Below, piece by piece: positions 8,686-18,100 of a stretch of DNA of 64,000 nucleotides. The number at the start of each line of letters is the position of its first letter. Position 1 is the stretch's first letter. Both the position numbers and the translations under genes were made by a program. The notes below the pieces were generated by a model. It saw only the letters and a program-made list of their open reading frames with translations. It was not told the origin of the DNA and made no database searches. This DNA is from Sphingomonas_D zeicaulis. Lineage in GTDB: Bacteria > Pseudomonadota > Alphaproteobacteria > Sphingomonadales > Sphingomonadaceae. Location of the stretch: the NCBI RefSeq assembly GCF_050433225.1, contig NZ_JBNPXQ010000003.1, positions 124,001-188,000 on the forward strand, in the 5' to 3' direction.

Positions 8686-9804
8686 CTACCCCGCGTGCCC
8701 ATGCCCCAGCGCGAGATACGTCTCGGACCGCATCTCCAGCAGCCGGCTCACCGTCCGCTCGAACTCGAACGCGCCGTCGCCGGTCGGATAGAGCACGTCG
8801 GGTTCAGCATCGGCGCTGACCAGCAGCTTGACCTTATATTCGTAGAGCGCGTCGATCAGTGTTACGAAACGCGCCGCCTCGTTGCGGTTCTCCGGCCCCA
8901 GCACCGGCACGCCGACGATGATGACGGTGTGATAGCGCCGGGCGATCGCGAGATAATCGGGCGCGCCGCGTGCCTCGCCGCACAGCCGCTTGAAAGAGAA
9001 GACGGCGACGCCCTTCAAGCTCTTGGGCACATGCATCGTCCGCCCGCCCGGCACGGGAATATCTTCCGATGGCACGTGAATGCTATCTTCGGGCGGGAAG
9101 TCGGTGAGGCGGAAGAAGGCCTCCCGCATCGCCGCGGTCGCTTCGGGGCCGTTGGGCGAACGCCACAGGCTCATGTCGCCCAGACGGTCGCGGCGATAGT
9201 CGGTCGGGCCGTTCAGCGCCATCACGTCGAGCCGCTGCTCGACCAGCGCGATGAAGGGCAGGAAATGCTGGCGGTTGAGCCCGTCCTTGTAGAGATCCTT
9301 CGGCGCGCGGTTCGAGGTGGCGACGATGGTCACGCCCTTGTCGACGATCAGCGCGGTGAACAGCCGCGACAGGATCATGGCATCGGCGGTGTTGTTGACC
9401 ACCATCTCGTCGAACGCCAGCAGCCGCGCCTCGTCGGCGAGCGCTGCGGCGACCGGCTGGATCGGATCACCCACTTCCTTGTCGCGCTCCACCCGGAGCC
9501 GGGCGTGAACATCGAGCATGAACTCGTGGAAATGAACGCGGCGCTTGCGGTCGATCTTCAGGCAATGGAAGAACAGGTCCATCAGCATCGATTTGCCGCG
9601 CCCGACGCCACCCCACATATAGAGGCCGCGCACGGGATCTGGCTTTCGGCCGATCACCCGCCACAGGATGGAGCCGCGCGTCGGCACCGCTTCCAGTTCC
9701 GCCTGCAAGCTCGTCAACCGCTCCGCTGCCGCACGCTGTTCCGGATCGGGGCGAAGCTGGCCCGATGCGATCAGCGCTTCGTAACGGTCGATGACGATGC
9801 TCAA
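8686..9804 (-). CDS. zapE: Cell division protein ZapE (AFG1-like P-loop ATPase)
   Basis: 372-residue ATPase of the AFG1/ZapE family, which associates with the division ring in Escherichia coli and with mitochondrial protein quality control in eukaryotes. Walker A is MWGGVGRGKSMLMDLFF, Walker B is LLAFDEMVV, followed by a sensor region ATSNRAPKDLY. The start is a TTG at 9802-9804 that overlaps the stop of the upstream thioesterase gene (TTGA), so translation is likely coupled. Gene order sdhB-thioesterase-zapE is compact (gaps of 7 and -3 bases). Confidence 0.93.
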   Translation of the reverse strand: MSIVIDRYEALIASGQLRPDPEQRAAAERLTSLQAELEAVPTRGSILWRVIGRKPDPVRGLYMWGGVGRGKSMLMDLFFHCLKIDRKRRVHFHEFMLDVHARLRVERDKEVGDPIQPVAAALADEARLLAFDEMVVNNTADAMILSRLFTALIVDKGVTIVATSNRAPKDLYKDGLNRQHFLPFIALVEQRLDVMALNGPTDYRRDRLGDMSLWRSPNGPEATAAMREAFFRLTDFPPEDSIHVPSEDIPVPGGRTMHVPKSLKGVAVFSFKRLCGEARGAPDYLAIARRYHTVIIVGVPVLGPENRNEAARFVTLIDALYEYKVKLLVSADAEPDVLYPTGDGAFEFERTVSRLLEMRSETYLALGHGHAG

Positions 9805-10253
9805 GCCGGGGTTCCCGTGGAGGCGCGCCGAACCGTGCCGGCGAATGAAAGGATGTTGGCGCCATCCTGGCGGATCAGCCCGCGCAGGAAGATCAGCCGC
9901 CGCGTCGTGCGCAGGATTTCGACCTCCGCCTCCAGCGCGAGGCCGATGCGGCCGGCACCGATGAATTGCGCCGAAAGGTCGACGGTCACCGCGCCCTCCG
10001 CCGCCTCGACGCCCAATATCTGCGCCGCCGCGAACAGCGCGGTATCGGCGAAGGACATCAGCAGGCCGCCATGGACGGCACCGAGCACGTTGGAATGGCG
10101 ATGCTCGGGCATCATCCTGACGATTGCGCGTCCGGATGCATCGGCCCGGACGTACATGTCACCCAGTACGGCGATGAAGCGGGTTGGATCGCCCGGCAAC
10201 CAGTGCCGCCAGCCGTCCTTCCCGTCTACGGTCTCGCTTCTGTCCCCCAGCAC
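9801..10253 (-). CDS. PaaI/YigI-type hotdog-fold thioesterase
   Basis: 150-residue hotdog-fold protein. The central helix region HSNVLGAVHGGLLMSFADTALFAAA carries the HGG and catalytic-type aspartate of the PaaI family, followed by VTVDLSAQFIGAG. Such enzymes hydrolyse acyl-CoA thioesters in the cytoplasm. Start is a GTG at 10253, 7 bases after the sdhB stop; the ribosome site is weak, so coupling to sdhB is probable. Substrate unknown. Confidence 0.8.
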   Translation of the reverse strand: MLGDRSETVDGKDGWRHWLPGDPTRFIAVLGDMYVRADASGRAIVRMMPEHRHSNVLGAVHGGLLMSFADTALFAAAQILGVEAAEGAVTVDLSAQFIGAGRIGLALEAEVEILRTTRRLIFLRGLIRQDGANILSFAGTVRRASTGTPA

Positions 10254-10260
10254 CGTCGCG

Positions 10261-11046
10261 TCAGATCGCGCGTTCGGCCACCATCTTCTTGACCTCGGCG
10301 ATCGCGCGTGCGGGGCTCAACCCCTTCGGGCAGACGTTCGAGCAGTTCATGATCGTGTGGCAGCGATAGAGACGGAACGGATCTTCGAGTTCATCGAGCC
10401 GCTCGCCGGTCATCTCGTCGCGGCTGTCGGCCAGCCAGCGATAGGCCTGCAGCAGGATCGCAGGGCCCAGGAACTTGTCGCTGTTCCACCAGTAGCTCGG
10501 GCAGGACGTCGAGCAGCAGGCGCAGAGAATGCACTCATAAAGGCCGTCCAGCTTGGCGCGGTCTTCCGGCGATTGGAGGCGCTCCTTACCCGAGGGCTGC
10601 GGCGTCACCGTCTTCAGCCAGGGCTGGATCGAGGCGTATTGCGCGTAAAAATGGGTGAAGTCCGGAACGAGATCCTTGATCACGTCCATGTGCGGCAGCG
10701 GCGTGATGCGGACGTCACCCTGGCAGTCCTCGATCGCAGTGGTGCAGGCGAGGCCGTTCTTGCCGTTGATGTTCATCGAGCAGGAACCGCAAATGCCTTC
10801 ACGGCACGAGCGGCGGAACGTCAGGCTCGGATCCTGCTCGCTCTTCATCTTGATCAGCGCATCGAGCACCATCGGCCCGGTTTCATCCAGGTCGAGTTCG
10901 AACGTATCGTAATGCGGATTCTCACCGGCGTCGGGATCGTAGCGATAGACCTTGAACTTCTTGACGTTCGTCGCTTCCGGAGCGGCCTTGTGGGTCTTGC
11001 CGTCAGGCTTGATCTTGCTGTTTGCCGGAAGGGTGAATTCTGCCAT
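10261..11046 (-). CDS. sdhB: Succinate dehydrogenase iron-sulfur subunit
   Basis: 261-residue electron-transfer subunit of complex II. The N-terminal plant-type ferredoxin domain holds the 2Fe-2S ligands in CREGICGSCSMNINGKNGLAC; the C-terminal helical domain has CILCACCSTSCPSYWW and CHTIMNCSNVCPKGL for the 4Fe-4S and 3Fe-4S clusters. Normally sdhB follows sdhA directly, but here the upstream neighbour is a MATE transporter 121 bases away and no other sdh gene is in the window, so the subunits are split between loci. Confidence 0.97.
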   Translation of the reverse strand: MAEFTLPANSKIKPDGKTHKAAPEATNVKKFKVYRYDPDAGENPHYDTFELDLDETGPMVLDALIKMKSEQDPSLTFRRSCREGICGSCSMNINGKNGLACTTAIEDCQGDVRITPLPHMDVIKDLVPDFTHFYAQYASIQPWLKTVTPQPSGKERLQSPEDRAKLDGLYECILCACCSTSCPSYWWNSDKFLGPAILLQAYRWLADSRDEMTGERLDELEDPFRLYRCHTIMNCSNVCPKGLSPARAIAEVKKMVAERAI

Positions 11047-11166
11047 CTGTTCGATCCGATCGCCACTGGAATGGACCCCCGATAGTCAATCGGGGCTCGC
11101 ACCTCAACCGCCTATGAGGCGATCGTGCACAAGGCTCGTTTCGGCGATCCCTGCGACCAATTCGCA

Positions 11167-12534
11167 TCAATTGTCTGTGGGCGTGGGCCGGCGGCCTGCA
11201 ACCCACCAGAAGCGCCCTCCCTGCAGCAACGCGGCAACCAGCATCCCCCCGCCCGACGCCCAGACCAGCGCCGATGCGCCGAGGCCGCGATCGACGAGCA
11301 GCCAGCCCAGCCCGCCGGTGACCACGAAGAAGGCAAGGATACCGTTGACCCCCGCGGCAACCTGATCGCCGAACGACCGCAGCGCATAGACGAACACGAC
11401 CTGCACGCCATCGAACAGGATGAAGGGTGCCCAGATCGTAAGCAGCGACGCCGCCAGCAGATGCACTGCATGGGTGCCGGGAAACAACATGACAACGGGC
11501 GTTGCTGTAAAGCCGAGGAGGATCGCGAGCAGGGCCGTGCCTACGAGAGCCATCGCCGCAGCGATCAGCGCGCGCGGGCCGGCCGTCGCTGGCCGCCCCT
11601 CCCCCACCGCATTGCCCACACGCACGCCCGCTGCGGAGCCCAGCCCCAGTGCCAGCGCAAAAGTGACGTTGTGGAGCGAGAAAACGATCTGAAAAGCGTG
11701 GGCGGACACCTCCCCCAGCCGCGTGGAAAGCGCGATGAGAAATGAAAAGCCCGCCAGCTCCAGCGCGGAGGCGATCGCCGGCACCAGCCCGAAGGTGATC
11801 AACCGCGGCACCAGCGCACCACCGCGCATCAGCGCCGCCCGCCCACGGTCGCGAACGCCGCGCGCAGTTGCATCAGGCAAGGTCCAGCAGGCAAGCAGCA
11901 TGAAGACGCCACCGCCGAGCGACGCGGCGCCGGTCGCCATAGCCGCGCCCACAGCACCCATGGCCGGCATTCCGAGATGGCCGCCGGCGAGTGCCCAGGC
12001 ACCCACGGCATTGGCGGGCAGCATCGCGAGGTTCACCACCATCACCCGCCGTGGCCGGCTCACGCCCTCGAGGAAATAGCTGGCGGCGACGAGGACGAAC
12101 TGGCCGGGATAGGCAATCGCCATCACCCGCACCACGCGCGCCGCGTCCGGCACCAGCGTCGACTCGACGCCGATAAGCAAAAGCAATGATTCGGTTGCGA
12201 GCAACAGCATCAGCATCGCGGCGATGCCCAGCCCGAGCCCCATCGCGATACCGCCGCGCAGTGCATCGCCCGTTGCCGGCAGATCGCGCGCACCGTCGCT
12301 GCGCGAGGCGAACACCAGCACTCCGGACATCCAGGCGAGCCCGGCAACGATGCTGATGTAGGTGAGCGTGCGGCTGGCGCCGAGCGCCGCCGCCTCATGC
12401 GTGCTGACGGCGCCGACCACGACAATGTCGGTGACGTGCAGCAGCGTCCAGTTCAGGCTGGTCAGCACAACCGGCCAGGCGAGCCGTAGGATCTGCCGGG
12501 TCTCGGCGCCGAGGACGGTCGATCGGGTCCGCAT
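11167..12534 (-). CDS. MATE family multidrug/toxin exporter
   Basis: 455-residue inner-membrane protein with about 12 hydrophobic helices in two related halves, as in multidrug and toxic compound extrusion proteins, which exchange drugs for sodium ions or protons. The N-terminus reads ILRLAWPVVLTSLNWTLLHV, and the second half begins with LITFGLVPAIASALELAGF and contains the typical AAGVRVGNAVGEG turn. The gene stands alone, upstream of sdhB on the same strand but separated by 120 bases. Substrate unknown. Confidence 0.9.
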   Translation of the reverse strand: MRTRSTVLGAETRQILRLAWPVVLTSLNWTLLHVTDIVVVGAVSTHEAAALGASRTLTYISIVAGLAWMSGVLVFASRSDGARDLPATGDALRGGIAMGLGLGIAAMLMLLLATESLLLLIGVESTLVPDAARVVRVMAIAYPGQFVLVAASYFLEGVSRPRRVMVVNLAMLPANAVGAWALAGGHLGMPAMGAVGAAMATGAASLGGGVFMLLACWTLPDATARGVRDRGRAALMRGGALVPRLITFGLVPAIASALELAGFSFLIALSTRLGEVSAHAFQIVFSLHNVTFALALGLGSAAGVRVGNAVGEGRPATAGPRALIAAAMALVGTALLAILLGFTATPVVMLFPGTHAVHLLAASLLTIWAPFILFDGVQVVFVYALRSFGDQVAAGVNGILAFFVVTGGLGWLLVDRGLGASALVWASGGGMLVAALLQGGRFWWVAGRRPTPTDN

Positions 12535-12644
12535 CGCCGCGCGGTAGCCGCTCCGCCCGCGTGCGGCAATCGGCCGTTAGGCCAGCAGCTTGGGCGTTCT
12601 GCGGCCATCGAATTCGCCGCGCGTATTTTTTCCTGAAAGGGGCG

Positions 12645-12673
12645 TTGCCAGCCCCAAAACCCTTCGCTATAGG
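12645..12673 (+). promoter_or_regulatory. Sigma-70-like promoter of tRNA-Leu
   Basis: TTGCCA at 12645-12650 and TATAGG at 12668-12673, exactly 17 bases apart, about 48 bases before the tRNA. One and two mismatches to the housekeeping consensus. Position and spacing fit the tRNA gene as the target. Confidence 0.5.
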
Positions 12674-12720
12674 CACCCGCCTGCCAGCCACTGGGGCAAC
12701 CGGTGGCAGTTCATCCTCGT

Positions 12721-12807
12721 GCGGTCGTGGCGGAACTGGTAGACGCGCAACGTTGAGGTCGTTGTGGGCGAAAGCCCGTGGAAGTTCGAGTCTTCTCGAC
12801 CGCACCA
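12721..12807 (+). tRNA. tRNA-Leu (anticodon GAG)
   Basis: 87-base class II tRNA. Acceptor arm GCGGTCG pairs with CGACCGC, followed by A and an encoded CCA. The anticodon stem CAACG/CGTTG encloses the loop TTGAGGT, giving anticodon GAG at 12755-12757, which reads CTC and CTT. The long variable arm (GGGCGAAAGCCC) and the GTTCGAGTC T-arm fit leucine. No integrase or att-like direct repeat is seen next to it. Confidence 0.96.
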
Positions 12808-12809
12808 GG

Positions 12810-12834
12810 GCCTTCCGGATGGGATCCGGAAGGC
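12810..12834 (+). terminator. Hairpin terminator after tRNA-Leu
   Basis: Perfect 11-base-pair stem (GCCTTCCGGAT / ATCCGGAAGGC) with a GGG loop, starting 3 bases after the tRNA CCA and followed by ACCTTTCG. The T-run is weak, but the position is right for tRNA transcript termination. Confidence 0.75.
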
Positions 12835-12972
12835 ACCTTTCGAAGGATGAGCGGCGCTTTCGGGCGCCGCCGCCCCTCCCCGATCAGATCGATATCCTTC
12901 GAGCGCTTTTCGCGTTCGATGAGTTGCCCGGCAGACACCCGATGAGCGCGAGCACTCACCGGGCGTTCTCGA

Positions 12973-14577
12973 TCAATCCTCCGCCGGGTCCTGATATTTG
13001 AACGGGTCGGTCGGCACGTTGCGGGTCGGCAGCGGCATGCGCGGCAGCGTCTTGGCGCTGTTCGCTGCCTGCAGCAGCATACCCGCCAGCACCACCGAAC
13101 CCTGGCGCATATCCTCCGCCTTCAGATGGTCGAACGTGTCCATGCCGCTGTGGTGGATGCGCGTCGAATAATCGAGCGGATCCTGGATTAACTGGTAACC
13201 CGGCACGCCAACCGCCTGCATGAAGACATGGTCGGTGCCGCCGGTGGGGGCGGCGACCACGCTGGTCGCGCCCATGCTGGCAAAGGGGCTCAGCCACTCG
13301 CGCAGCATCGGCACCGCGGCGACATTGCCTTCGGCATGGATGCCACGCAGCTTGCCGGAGCCATTATCGATGTTGAAATAGGCCTTGAGATCCGCATAGC
13401 CGGGCTTGGGCGTGATCGGGAAACGGTAACGGTAGCGGAAGTACATCTGCTCGCGGCCCTCCTCGGCCGCCGGCCCCGGCGCACGCGTGGCGAGATATTT
13501 ATCGACATAGGCCATCGATCCGAACAGCCCCTGCTCCTCGCCGGACCAGAGCGCGAAACGGATCGTGCGCTTCGGCTTCACGCCCAGTCGCGCAAGGATG
13601 CGCGCTGCCTCCATGATCATCGCACTGCCCGCGGCATTGTCCGCCGCACCATCGCCCGCCACCCAGCTATCGAGGTGCGCGCCGGCCATGACATAGCCGG
13701 CCTTGGGATCAGACCCCGGAATCTCTGCGATGATGTTGTAGGCGTTGATGTCGCTGTCATCGAAACGCACGTCGCTGTTGATCTCTAGCACCGGTGCGGG
13801 GCCTGTCTTGGCGAGCCGCGCGAGCCGGCGATAGTCCTCCGCCGCAATTTCGATGCCCGGCAGCGCGGGCGTGTCGCCGCGCTTGAAGTCATAACCCTCG
13901 CCATGCAGCAGCTTGCCATCGCGGTAGGCGATCCGCGCCCAGGCGAGCGCACCCTCGGCCTTGAGGAAGGCGTCGAGCTCGCGGCCGAAGCTCAGTTCCG
14001 CGATCGTCTTCTCGATGCCTTCAGGGTCATACTTCGGCTGGCGATAGGCATCGAGCTTCTCGATATCCTCCCCCTTCAGCCGCTTGAAGGGCGCCTCGCC
14101 CGGCTCGCTGCCCGTACCAGGCATCGAGACCAGCACGATCTTGCCCGCCAGCTTGCCACGCCACGCCGCGAAATCCCGCGCCTTCTTCATCGGCGCGACG
14201 ACGATCGGCGCGCTGATCGTACCGTTGGTGGCGGGCGTCCATGCGACGGGGATCGAGGTGAGCATCAGCGGGCGCGGCGCGCTCATCCGCACGAACGAAG
14301 ACGCGATCCACCATCCCCGCCCGAACGGGAAGCCTTCCTTGCGGACATTGGCGAGCCCCCATTCGCGGAAGCGTTCGGCGGTCCACGCTTCGGCCTGCCG
14401 CATCTGCGGGGAGTTGGTCATCCGGCCGCCGATATCGTCGGTCAGGTGCTGCGCGGTCTGCATCACCTCGCTGTGGTTCAACCCTTCGTCTATGATCCGG
14501 TTGAGCTCATCCGCCTCCTGAGCGGCGGCTGGCGCGGCGAGGGCGAGCAGTGGCAAAAGCAGAAAGGTGCGGCGCAT
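12973..14577 (-). CDS. Secreted M28-family zinc peptidase
   Basis: 534-residue protein with a signal peptide (MRRTFLLLPLLALAAPAAAQ), then a PA-like insert and an M28 aminopeptidase/carboxypeptidase domain. Co-catalytic zinc ligands are visible in order: AGAHLDSWV (His, Asp), GAADNAAGSAM (Asp), WSGEEQGLFGS (catalytic Glu then ligand Glu), and TGGTDHVFM (His). Family members trim peptides in the periplasm or medium. The N-terminal half (about 100-290) includes the protease-associated domain between the leader and the catalytic part. Single gene, divergent from the RTX gene across a 600-base gap. Confidence 0.9.
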   Translation of the reverse strand: MRRTFLLLPLLALAAPAAAQEADELNRIIDEGLNHSEVMQTAQHLTDDIGGRMTNSPQMRQAEAWTAERFREWGLANVRKEGFPFGRGWWIASSFVRMSAPRPLMLTSIPVAWTPATNGTISAPIVVAPMKKARDFAAWRGKLAGKIVLVSMPGTGSEPGEAPFKRLKGEDIEKLDAYRQPKYDPEGIEKTIAELSFGRELDAFLKAEGALAWARIAYRDGKLLHGEGYDFKRGDTPALPGIEIAAEDYRRLARLAKTGPAPVLEINSDVRFDDSDINAYNIIAEIPGSDPKAGYVMAGAHLDSWVAGDGAADNAAGSAMIMEAARILARLGVKPKRTIRFALWSGEEQGLFGSMAYVDKYLATRAPGPAAEEGREQMYFRYRYRFPITPKPGYADLKAYFNIDNGSGKLRGIHAEGNVAAVPMLREWLSPFASMGATSVVAAPTGGTDHVFMQAVGVPGYQLIQDPLDYSTRIHHSGMDTFDHLKAEDMRQGSVVLAGMLLQAANSAKTLPRMPLPTRNVPTDPFKYQDPAED

Positions 14578-15185
14578 CGATATCCTCGTTTTTCGGCCCG
14601 GGTTGGCACGTTCCAGCCTGCCTATCCTGCTTCGCGGGGCGAGGCCAGAAACACGGCGCTACCAGTCTCGATGCAATTGCCAAATCGAGATGGGCACGCA
14701 ACGAGACACGAACTTGCCGGCCCTGATCGCGTTTAACGCCATTAGGCAGCGCCAGCCTGAGGCATAGCGCAGAGCTCGCCGCAAAAGGGGAAATCACCGC
14801 CGATGCGCTGCTGAGGGTCACCGAACGGCGCTGACTGGTGCAGACGCCGCCCGGCAAAACTTGGCTGCGGCGGCGCGACGGACTTTCGCGGGTCAGGACT
14901 GCGGATCTGGACCGCGCCTCTGGCGCAGACGCAGCCGCCTCTCCGCGAAATGATTTTACGGGCCAGATCGCGCCCACCGGATGGAGATTCAAATCGTTGC
15001 GCGTGCTCAGCGAAACGCCCCAAGCAAAGCGCCCGTCCGTGTGCTTGGGTCCGCATTCCCGCAGCCAGATCCTCCCCCTGAGAAAGCCGAATAGTCGGCG
15101 TGGCGTTCTTGCGTAGGCTTGCAACCTAGGCCGGGACCATCAGGCGATGTGCTTGAGCGCTGTACGGCACGGGGAAAGTTTTGAC
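14578..15185. other. Long intergenic region between divergent peptidase and RTX genes
   Basis: About 600 bases without a convincing gene. Open frames on both strands exist but have arginine- and serine-rich, low-complexity translations and no ribosome sites. It must contain the divergent promoters. A GGGGAAAG ribosome site lies about 7 bases before the RTX ATG at 15186. I see no strong hairpin or repeat. Confidence 0.6.
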
Positions 15186-18100
15186 ATGGCGACTTACGAG
15201 GGGACACCGGACGATGACGTCATCGTCGGCGATGCGCTGGGGGCGGAAGCGGATACGATCAATGGTCTGGCCGGCAACGACACGCTGTCGGGCGGCGAAG
15301 ACAATGACGTACTGAATGGCGGTGAAGGCAATGACACGCTCTCGGGTGGGACCGGGCTGGACATCGTCAACGGCGACGTGGGCGACGATATCCTCGTGGT
15401 CGCCGCAGCGAGCGAGATCGTGGCGGGCGAGATCTACGACGGCGGCGAAGGTGCCGACGTGCTGCGCATCGATGCCGCCGATGCAGTCGACCTTTCGGGC
15501 GTAACGCTGGCCGGCATCGAAGCCATCGTCCAGACCGGCCCCTATGACGTTGCCCTCGCCGCGGCGCAGCTCGACGCGCTCGACGCGATCACCGCCGGCA
15601 GCGTCACGCTGACCACCGGCGGCACCGTCGCGTTGGCAGGTGCCACGGTCGGCGCGTTCAACCTTTCCGCCGACGGCAATACGCTCGACCTTACCGGATC
15701 GGCCGGCGACCAGGTTGTCAACGGCGATGCCGGCATCGATATCGTCACCGGCTCTGCTGGCAACGATACGCTGCGCGGTGCCGGCGGTGCCGACACGCTG
15801 TCTGGCGGTGACGGCAATGACACGCTTTATGGCGGCGCCGGCGCGGACACGCTGAGCGGCGGCGCGGGCGATGATGCCTTTCACGTCGAAATTGTCGCCG
15901 ATCTCGAGGCCGGCGAAAACTATGACGGCGGCGACGGCACCGACACGCTCTATCTCAATTTCGCCGCCGGTGCCGATCTTTCGGGCATCACGCTGGCCGG
16001 CGTCGAGGCGATTGTCCAGGCAGGTGCGTTCGACGTTGCGCTCACCGCCGCGCAGCTCGATGCGCTCGACGCGATCACCGCCGGCAGCGTCACGCTGACC
16101 ACCGGCGGCACGGTGGCGCTGGCCGGCGGCACCGTCGGCGCGTTCAACCTTTCGGTGGACGGCAATACGCTCGACCTGACCGGCGCCGTCGGCGACCAGG
16201 TCGTCAACGGCAATGCCGGTGCCGACATCGTCACCGGTTCGACCGGCAATGATATTCTGCACGGTGCCGGCGGTGCCGACACACTGTCCGGCGGCGACGG
16301 CAACGATCTGCTCTATGGCGGTGCCGGTGCGGATACGCTGGTCGGCGGCGCGGGCGACGATGCCTTCCATGTCGAGGGTGTCGGGGACATCGAGGTCGGC
16401 GAAAGCTATGACGGCGGCACCGGCACCGAAACGCTCTATCTGGACTTCGCCGCGGACGTCGATCTCTCCGGCGTGGCGCTGACCGATGTCGAGCGCATCG
16501 TCCAGGCGGGCGCTGCCAACACGATCGCGTTCACCGCAGCCCAGCTCGATGCGCTCAGCCATGTCTCGGCGCAGCAGGTGGTGTTGACGACCGGTGGCAC
16601 GGTGGTGCTCGACGGTTTCGAAAATGGCGTGAGCCAGTTCACGCTCGCCAACCAGGCGACCATCTTCGATGCGAGCGGCGCGAGCAGCGGCGTGACCGTG
16701 GTCGGCGGCGCGGCGGCGGATCGTATCACTGGCTCAGTGAGCGCCGACAGCCTTTCGGGCGGCGCGGGAAATGATGTGCTCGAAGGCGGCGCGGGCGATG
16801 ACCTGATCGCCGGCGGCGACGGCATCGACACCACCGCCTATACGGGCTCGGCGGCCGCCGTCACCGTCGACCTCGCGGCGGGCACCGCCACCGGCGGCGC
16901 GGGCAGCGACACGCTGACCGGCATCGAGAACATCACCGGCTCCGCGTTCGACGACGCGCTCTATGGCGATGGAAGCGCCAACATCATCGAGGGCGGCGCG
17001 GGCAACGACCTGATCGACGGCCGCGGCGGCATCGATACCGCGAGCTACACGTCTGCCACGGCAGGCGTTACCGTAAACCTTGCGCTCACCACCGCACAGA
17101 ATACCGGCGGCGCGGGCACGGATCGCCTCGTAAGCATCGAGAATCTGATCGGCTCGGCGTTCAACGACGTGCTGATCGGCAACAACCTGGCCAACATGCT
17201 GGAAGGCGGGCTAGGCGACGACATGATCGATGGCGGGTCCGGAATCGACACCGTCAGCTACGCGTCGGCGGGAGCCGGCGTCTCCGTCAACCTCGCGCTC
17301 ACCACGGCGCAGAACACCGGCGGTGCGGGAACCGACACGATCGTGCGCGTCGAGAACCTGATCGGTTCGGCGTTCGATGATGTGCTGACCGGCTACAGTG
17401 CGGGCAACATCCGCAACGTCATCGATGGCGGCGCTGGCAATGACCTGATCGACGGCGGCGCCGGCGCTGGCGCGGATACGCTGATCGGCGGCGATGGCAT
17501 CGACACGGTCAGCTATGCGAGCGCGGTTGCGCGCGTCAGCGTCCGGCTCGACCTCACCACGGCGCAGAATACGCTGGGCGCCGGCGCGGACACGCTTTCC
17601 GGGTTCGAACACCTGATCGGCAGCGCGTTCAACGATAAGCTTACGGGTGCAGCGGGCGCCAACCGCATCGAGGGCGGCGCCGGCAATGACGAGATCGACG
17701 GGCTTGCCGGCGACGACGTGCTACTGGGCGGGGACGGCAATGACCTGATCCGCGGCGGGCTGGGTGACGACTTCATCGACGGCGGCGCGGGCGCCGACGT
17801 GGCGAGCTATGCCGACGCGGCATCCGGCGTGACGGTGAGCCTGCTCGTTGCGGGGCCGCAGAACACCGGCGGTGGCGGCGTCGATACGCTCACCAACGTC
17901 GAGGGGCTGATCGGTACCAATTTTGCCGATGTGCTGACCGGTGATGCCGGCGACAACAGCCTATCTGGCGGTGGTGGCAACGATCTGATCGCGGGCGATC
18001 TCGGCAACGATGTCATCGACGGGGGCACAGGCAACGACACGCTTGATTATTCGCTGGTGGGCGCCGGCGTGACGGTCAACCTGATCGCGACCTGGGGACA

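Noticed and set aside
12700..12973. Genomic island inserted at tRNA-Leu
   Set aside because: No integrase, no repeated tRNA 3' end and no clear change in content nearby; the locus looks chromosomal.
14507..15124. 205-codon minus-strand frame in the gap before the RTX gene
   Set aside because: No ribosome site, serine- and arginine-rich translation without a recognisable domain, and it runs into the peptidase signal-peptide region in another frame.
15126..16562. Minus-strand open frame with repeats opposite the RTX gene
   Set aside because: It only mirrors the RTX repeats.
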